Positions 57,800-64,000 of a stretch of DNA of 64,000 bases are shown here, piece by piece. The stretch lies in contig ML677358.1 of assembly GCA_007922305.1 (NCBI GenBank), positions 11,053,343 through 11,117,342 of the forward strand. The letters are read 5' to 3'. Every line of letters begins with the position of its first letter. The stretch's first letter is position 1. Origin of the DNA: Dermatemys mawii. Its lineage: Eukaryota > Chordata > Testudines > Dermatemydidae. Made by a program: the position numbers and the translations under genes. The notes beneath the pieces were generated by a model. The model was given only the letters and a program-made list of their open reading frames with translations. It did not search any database and had not been told where the DNA came from.

Positions 57800-58640
57800 A
57801 GTGTGTACTCTCATGGTTACAGACTCATTTGCTCCTGTCCTCCCAGAACTGACCCCTTCTGTTCCAGCCCCTCTAACCTATCCTTGCCCCAGTCCTAGCT
57901 CCCCAGTTCACCTTCATGTCCAAGTTCTAGTTCCACCACCACTTTCCAGTCTCAGTATCTGCCTCCTCCTTTTCCCAGTCTCCCCACTCAGCACTCCACC
58001 AGGCCCAGCACCTCATCCTTCTACATTCAACATTGAAGTCAGGCTGCTTCCTCTTTTCTTCTCCTGGCTGTCTGGACATCAGCTTAGAGCTCATTCAGAG
58101 CACAGGAGAGACCATCCCATGCTCTCAGTTCTTGGACCCAGTGCTACAGTTCCCAGCTGCCAGCTGGGGCTTAACTAGACTTTCCCCATAGTCCCACGAT
58201 GAAGCATGCCCAACCACTCTGTGGGAATGACACATGCACAGTCTGGTCAGCACACAGGAGATATGAGGTGCTGGAGCATCCGCGGTGCAGACAGTCTTTG
58301 GCAAATTTAGGTGTCAAGCTCTACTAAGTCTATACGGAGCATGTGGGAACTGAGATTTTTAGCACCTCATAACTTGGCCAAATTTGGGCAGATTTTCATA
58401 AAGATTGCAAAAAAGCACACCCTTGACACGAGGTCTAATCATTAGCCCTATTCCAAATCCATGTTCCAAGGTATGGAGGCACTAGAGCTTCTCAACTAAA
58501 AAGTTTAAAGAGTTTTACATGCAAAAAAAAGTATTTTTCTCTAACCTCATAAAGAAAAATAGCTGAATAGTTTTTGTGGAAATTCTGCAAAACAATTCTG
58601 CTGGAGCAAAACACCCAACATGGAAAATTTCAGCCTAGAC
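57800..58640. repeat. Long unclassified turtle-type interspersed repeat
   Basis: A C-rich first half (57835-58170) passes into an AT-rich second half with ACTTGGCCAAATTTGGGCAG, ATTTTCATAAAGATTGCAA, CTAACCTCATAAAGAAAAAT and CTGCTGGAGCAAAACA. I recognise this order from turtle genomes but cannot name its class. The 125-codon Pro/Ser-rich frame at 57801-58178 is an artefact of the pyrimidine-rich half. Ends are approximate. Confidence 0.45.
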
Positions 58641-60011
58641 ATTTAAAATCCATGCAAGTTATAAGCAACTGAAAACAGGGTCTTATGATGAAAAGTGTTG
58701 AGCAACCTTAATTTTAGGCATTGCTTCATGTGCAACTTATAGTACTTATTGGGGATTGCAATCTACCAGGGAGAAAGAAATTAATGAGCTATGAATTCCT
58801 CTTATCACAGTTAATATTCCTCCAGTGATTAAAATTAAATGATTGATAGGGAAAGGAGAAAGGTGATACAACAATGTAACAATCAACATTAAATTAACTG
58901 TCACTTTAACAAAGTGCAGCCATGCCAAACAAGATGGAACAGAGCACAAAAGACAGCAAATTAACTCCGTATCTGAAACACTGGCAGTTCTCCACATCAT
59001 CGTCTGGTGCCCATCCAATCTGAGCACTCCGTATAACGACTTGAAGGAATGGAATCCAGGGAAAGGGTTTAATATGAGTTCATTTCATTTCTGGGATAAG
59101 TCTGTCACTTCAGAAAGGACATAAGGAAACTAGGAGGGCAGAGTGATAGTGAGATGGATTCATGCAAAACAATTGCAAGGCAAATGTAATTTCATGATCA
59201 ATAGGATGCAGAACTGTTCTGCTAGAGAAAACAAACCAGCCTAAGGAAGGAAATTAGCTTAACTTAGCTCAAGTTAAAACTATTGACAATAACATGGCAC
59301 CACCAGGCTTCAAAACAGAGTTCTTCCTCTAAAATGTAAAGAATGCAAAAAGTTGAACCAGAGTGGGAGCTTAACACACCTCACTGATTCAGCAGGTAAA
59401 ACCCTGTATTTAAAAATAATTCTAAGTCATAATTTTGGTACCTCTTATTCCTCCTGAAAACAGAATCTCCTCCCAAACCCCAGGTTCTATCATCTGAAAG
59501 CACAATCATCTCCACAGAAACCATGTGTGTTGCCACAAACACAGGACCTTCAGGTGAGGAGGTTTGTGCGAACTGAAAACAAAAGGTCCAGTTTGGATGC
59601 TAATGTTTGCGGCGTTATAAAACAGGAAATTATTTATTTTTAAATGACATGCAGAAAAGATTATTTCCACCTAGAATGGTTTCCATGGTGCACTAGGAGG
59701 GTCTTTATATATTCATAGGAGTAGAAGCTTCACAGATAATACACACAAACACACCAGCATCCTGCAGTTGTCACCTGGGAGTTCAGCCTGCAAAAGGTCT
59801 GCAATTTTGGGCCCAATATTTGTTGGTTGCTCAATAAGTGTATTATGATACAGCCTCAACCTTAAGAATATCCTCTATACCGTGGGAGAAGAATGGTCTG
59901 GAATTGGTGTCTGTAATCTAAGGTTTTCAATAGGAGTTAGGCACCTAAAGACCTTTGAGGGTCTGGTCCTAAGTTCTCAAAGTGCTGTTACAGAAACTAG
60001 ACTGACTCTTA
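58641..60011. other. Anonymous noncoding DNA
   Basis: AGGAGTTAGGCACCTAAAGACC at about 59930-59955 is a phrase frequent in reptile repeats. No gene. Confidence 0.4.
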
Positions 60012-60286
60012 AGGTGTATCTACAACCCGTAGTTGTCCCGTGCCAGGTAACTCGACATGATGGCTCTCAAGCTAAGGGGCTGTTTAATTGCAGTGTAGAT
60101 GTTTGAGCTTGGGTCATAATCTGGGCTCAGGGACCGTCCCACCTGATAGGGTCCTAGCGCGCAGGCTCCAGTATGAGGCCAAACATCTACAATGCAGTTA
60201 AGAAGCCCCTTCGCCCAAGCCCAGTGAACCCGAGTGAGCTGTCATGGGTCAGCCGCAGGTTTTTAATTGCAGTGTTGACAGACCCT
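60012..60286. mobile_element. GGGTATGTCTACA-family MITE
   Basis: The left end GGTGTATCTACA and right end TGTTGACAGACC are weak terminal inverted repeats. The large interior palindrome is clearer: CTAAGGGGCTGTTTAATTGC with AGTGTAGATGTTTGAGC on the left pairs with GCCAAACATCTAC and GCAGTTAAGAAGCCCCTT on the right. This is a common turtle element. A DNA copy or transcript could form a long hairpin. No target duplication is evident. Confidence 0.75.
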
Positions 60287-61384
60287 TTGCAGATATTGGT
60301 TTGGGAGATTCAATCAGCAGATGTTATTCTCTTTCAGAACCATAACCTGAGGGACGGAGTCAAAATTTCCCTTAATTCTCAGTCTGTATTTATAGGGAAC
60401 AGACTTTAGAACCAGTTTTGATTATGCATGGGGATTCATGCCTTGCACATAGAGTCAAAGTGGGTGTTTTCCTATAGCCATCTAGGGACAGCGTGAGTAA
60501 ACTCTTAGTACATAGTAAAGCAACTAACATTCCTTGGTATCTCTTGAAAAACAATTTACATCTCCAAGGCTGCATTTGTATGAGAAAGTCTATCACACAG
60601 AGCTAATGTTTATTCACATGAATATGCTGCCTTACCAACTCCATCCATAGTCTGTACATGGCAAAGGGAATATTTTTTGCAAAGCCTTTTATATTAATTG
60701 TGTGAAATCACATCAGTCCTATGAAACACATTCACCCTTTTAAACCTAACTTTTTGCTGTTCACAAGGGTGAAACTAGCCCATAATGAAATGTTTTAAAA
60801 CTTCAAAACTCATATTCTACATTGTCAGATCTCATCAGCATGAATAGATAAGTTATGTTGGAATAACGTGAGCTGGGGTTTTTTGAATTGTGGCAATAAA
60901 GCCACCTTGACAAGAAACGTCAGTGAGACCTATTCCAAATCCCCTAAGGATATCCTGTATAATTCTATGAAAACTAATTATCTTGGGACATTCAGTGTTG
61001 AGAAACCAGTTTAACCCTATGTCACATCTAATGTCTGTCTAGCACTGGTGATATTTTATGTACATCTGTAAAAGCTTGCTCACCAGAAAGGTTTTCAACA
61101 ATCTCCCTTTAGAAATAGGCACTCTTCCAACTCTTTGGACGAAGAGGAGTTTAAGTACACTGCATAGAGAATTTAATACAGAGAAAACAGAGAGAGCAAG
61201 ACATAAGAAAAAATCAGTGTCAAAGCAACTTGCGTACCCATTTATGGGCACAAGCAGGAGCTGAGTTTAGAGGGGATTTCATGACAGACAGCCAAGTGTC
61301 ACGAGGAGAACTGGATGAATAATGGATTCTTTAATTCACTGGCAATTCCAAAATATTAGGTGGGGGAGGGGAGAGAAAGAGGAA
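60287..61384. other. Anonymous noncoding DNA
   Basis: No feature recognised. Overlapping antisense frames near 61039-61264 are unremarkable. Confidence 0.4.
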
Positions 61385-61676
61385 CTGGTTTCAGGTCAAA
61401 CTAAATGTTTCATCGGCCCTAACTATTTAATATTTTAACTATTACAACTTTTAAAATAAAAAGAAAGGAAATTTTGAAACAAAAATTATTTCAAATTTAA
61501 AAACTGAAAAATTTTAAAATATATTAAAAATATTAAAATGTTTAGACTTTCCCAGATTTCTTCTCCCCAACACAATTTGGCAAAACAGAATTCACAAAAT
61601 GTGTTGGTGTCACCAAATCAGCATTTCTTTTTCCCTCTGTAAAAAGTTTAGGCTAAAAAATGTCATCCAGCTCTAG
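61385..61676. repeat. AT-rich MITE relative of TAGAGCTGGTCAA type
   Basis: A-rich and T-rich runs end in TGTCATCCAGCTCTAG, equivalent to the right end of the element at 26334-26595. The left end is only guessed from CAGGTCAAACTAAATGTTTC. Confidence 0.4.
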
Positions 61677-62174
61677 GGATGGAGCTACACTCGAGGTGCA
61701 GATTTGGGGTGTTGTTCTGAGACTGTAATCATGCCACTTAAGGGATGCTCCAAACAAAGGCCCCAAATGCGCTTAGCTTTTTTTCTTCAATATTTTTCTT
61801 TTTAAATAAATTGCATTTTAAGAATTAGTTGATTCACAGTGTAAAGACCTGCTTGACTGAAACACGATGCTTATGGCCCCCATTTTGGTTTCCATCCCTG
61901 CAATGTTATTTATACACTTCTCTCTATATCTTTTTATTTTTGGTCACATACTGGGAAATTATTAAACTAATTTGCTCTTTCTTTTTTTCCCTTGAGAAAA
62001 AAAATCTAACTTTGATTAATTGGCAAGAGCCATGCATCTAACTGTTAAATGGGGCTGGTGGTCTGGCCTGGAATTGCAGGGGTGATCAGCTAAAGCTGTC
62101 CCACAAACCTTTCTCCTATTACAGTGGTTTTGATCTCTGAGCCACTCTGAAAGGATTCATCTCTGTCTGGCCTC
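61677..62174. other. Anonymous noncoding DNA
   Basis: No feature recognised. Confidence 0.4.
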
Positions 62175-62265
62175 TAATATCTACCCTGCAATAAAACACC
62201 CATGGCTGGCCCATGTCAGCTGACATGGGCTCACAAGGCTTTAAAACTTCAGTATAGATATACGG
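62175..62265. mobile_element. Short deletion variant of the GGGTATGTCTACA-family MITE
   Basis: ATATCTACCCTGCAATAAAA at the left and TTCAGTATAGATATAC at the right are inverted ends. The centre GGCCCATGTCAGCTGACATG is a palindrome where the full elements carry GCCAGCTGACxCGGGC. At about 90 bp it keeps only the ends and part of the middle. Confidence 0.65.
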
Positions 62266-62282
62266 GCCAAAGCTAGAGTCTA

Positions 62283-62714
62283 GTTCTGGGATCCTCCCCA
62301 ACTAAACTGCTAACAGGCCAAGTAGAGAGGACCAGGCAATCAGCTGGGAACCCAGCTGTAAGTCCTAAGGAGGGCTAGCTCAGAGCAACAAGCTGAGCCG
62401 AGCAGGAACAGCTGGGCTAAAGACTGAGAGGGCTGTAAAAGCCCTGGAAAACCTCAGTGAGAAGGCTGGCCTGGGAGGAGACAGGCGTGCTGTTTCTCTG
62501 TCTCCTTACCCACTGCAGGGAGCCTGTAGGGCCCAAGGACTCTGGGAAAGGTCTGCGGGGTGGTTGTTGTTGGGGGAATTGGGACGGCACAAGAGCATTG
62601 TAAATAAAGACACGAAGGTGAAACTGCTGAAGAAGGTAGTGGGACTCTTTATTAGACCAGCCCAAACACAGAGTGCAGGCACGAGAGGATGGAAGCCTGC
62701 ATGGACCTGTGACA
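62283..62714 (+). repeat. LTR-like element fragment
   Basis: The sequence runs from TCTGGGATCCTCCCC through a TATA-like GGCTGTAAAAGCCC (62431), an AATAAA signal at 62603-62608 and an end in TGTGACA (62708-62714), the order of U3, R and U5 in an LTR. Wording such as AAGGCTGGCCTGGGAGGAGAC resembles turtle LTRs. No internal viral coding region adjoins, so it would be a solo or truncated LTR. The 5' end is uncertain. Confidence 0.45.
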
Positions 62715-64000
62715 GCAACATTACATCAGAGTAAAATTAAGTTACTGCCAACTCGCTCAGTTCTATGCACCATTTGGAGGAGGACTTAACAGAACAGAAT
62801 AGAATAGAGCCTTGCAGCCATACAGAATATTGAGGAGCACTTTCAGAACTGTCCTTAATTAATGAGCCTGTGTTAAGCTAAAATAAAATGAATATGCCCC
62901 ACCTAAATTTTGACTTAGCGCTATTACTCATTTTTCAGGATGCTGATTTTATAAGATAAGCTCTAAGCAGTGATGCTTCCCCGCATCTTCAATATCACTA
63001 CTGTACCCTTTCCAAGGCAACTTAGACTGTTTAGTATGCACTAGTCAAGCAGAAACCAAGCACAGCTCAGCCTCCTAAAAGTAATTTTTTGCTTTGGGGA
63101 TGTCGCTGCATGTTCTTCTTTTCCCTGCTGTATTAAGGAGTGGCAGCATTCCCCCTGAGTAACAGCCATCTGCGCTCCCAGTGCTCCAGCAGCAATGGAA
63201 AATTCCACACTCTGACTGAAAGGTGAGCTGTATGTTAAATCTAGATGTCAGATTTGGGAATCATCTTGAAACAAATCAGCAGAACAGAGAAATGAAGGGG
63301 AAAGATGGAGTTATAAATTCCAGTCTGCATTTTCAGCCTCTCTGTTGTCCTCTAGGCTTTTTACACTTGCACAGGAATAGCTCTGAGATTCAGTTATTTT
63401 CTTATCCCTCATTTCTGTACCCTGCTTTATTTTTTATTCATTTGGTGGGATTTCAATTCTCCTGTCTATGGCCCTGGATCCTCAATTTCCAATGGACTCT
63501 CCACTGGTGCAGAAGTTCACACTACAGGGCCTATTCCTGAATGAGTTTTCCTATATAATTCACAGGACCCAAATAACCACGCCATTGTATGGTAACTACA
63601 CAATAGTTGCCAGAGGTGCACTAAAGCACTCAATACAAATGTGTAGCACAAAGACCAAAAAAACCTCACTGATGATCCCTCCTTAGCTCCTGTTTATTGC
63701 CCAACAGATGTTGAATGTTGATACAACATCTCATGAAATCTTCCATGGCAATTTAATTGAAAATTGGATAGGATGTGAATCCACTCATAAGGACTGGAAA
63801 CTGGCTAAAGAACTGTAAAAAGGGTTATCAATAATAAAAGACAGCCTATGGATTTTAGGCCCAAGGCATACCCAAGGTCAGATCCTCTAGGGATAGTTTA
63901 GCTCTAAACTGGTATAAGAACTGGAACTGAACTGAGAATTTAAAGAACGTCCATATAACTTCCTTTCAGGTCTCATGCATTCAGCAGATGGACGTAGCCC
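62715..64000. other. Anonymous noncoding DNA to the window end
   Basis: No gene, RNA or repeat terminus recognised. A 105-codon plus-strand frame (63223-63540) begins with a non-ATG codon and carries no known motif. Confidence 0.4.

Noticed and set aside
57801..58178. 125-codon Pro/Ser/Leu-rich frame
   Set aside because: It is a product of the pyrimidine-rich half of an unclassified interspersed repeat.

Overview
This looks like a gene-poor stretch of a vertebrate nuclear genome, most likely a turtle (Testudines). The case rests on the repeats. There are CR1-type LINE 3' ends, two L2-like reverse-transcriptase fossils, tRNA/CORE-type SINE remnants with a TAA-repeat tail, and several non-autonomous hAT-like DNA transposons of the kinds I associate with turtle genomes (termini beginning CAGGGGTGGGC, CAGGGATCAGTAA, CAGGGGTAACCAACC, AGGGTGACCAGA and GGGTATGTCTACA). 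The taxon and family assignments come from memory of such repeats, not from a search. The DNA is AT-rich by eye, and open frames are short and scattered as expected by chance. I find no protein-coding gene or exon, functional RNA gene, CRISPR array or operon that I can defend.

Layout. Bases 1-9.3 kb are mostly anonymous, with a few copies of a dispersed motif built on GAAGTCAATGG, a SINE tail, a tRNA-like SINE head and a pyrimidine-rich block at 5.7-6.9 kb. From 9.3 to 13.1 kb is a dense repeat cluster: a small terminal fragment of a probable Penelope-like element, a SINE remnant, two hAT-like elements (one of 1,144 bp with very GC-rich internal tandem arrays and an 8-bp target duplication), and an inverted-repeat element. 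From 13.1 to 21.5 kb is anonymous. At 21.6-22.8 kb a decayed L2-like reverse transcriptase lies on the minus strand, followed by a CR1 tail and another Penelope-like terminal fragment near 23.4-24.0 kb. From 24 to 35 kb are scattered SINEs, an AT-rich MITE, an LTR-like element and the longest open frame of the window.

At 35.4 kb a 123-bp MITE sits between perfect 8-bp duplications, and a second 123-bp copy at 42.4 kb is nested in a CR1 tail. A 10-N assembly gap lies inside a GC-rich MITE at 39.5 kb. From 43 to 50.7 kb is anonymous. From 50.7 to 54.4 kb is a second dense cluster, including a hAT-like element nested inside another terminal-inverted-repeat element, SINE-associated minisatellites and a further hAT-like copy. 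From 56 to 64 kb are an L2-like fragment, more GGGTATGTCTACA-family elements, a long unclassified turtle-type repeat and an LTR-like element.

No genes act together here. What the window records is the order of insertions: L2-like LINEs and MIR/CORE-like SINEs are oldest, CR1 tails are intermediate, and several hAT-like MITEs came later, because they interrupt CR1 or older MITEs and keep readable target duplications. The best candidates for something undescribed are the dispersed GAAGTCAATGG motif family, the nested insertions, and possible conserved noncoding DNA at 24.6 and 36.6-37.1 kb. None of these amounts to a new biological system on present evidence.
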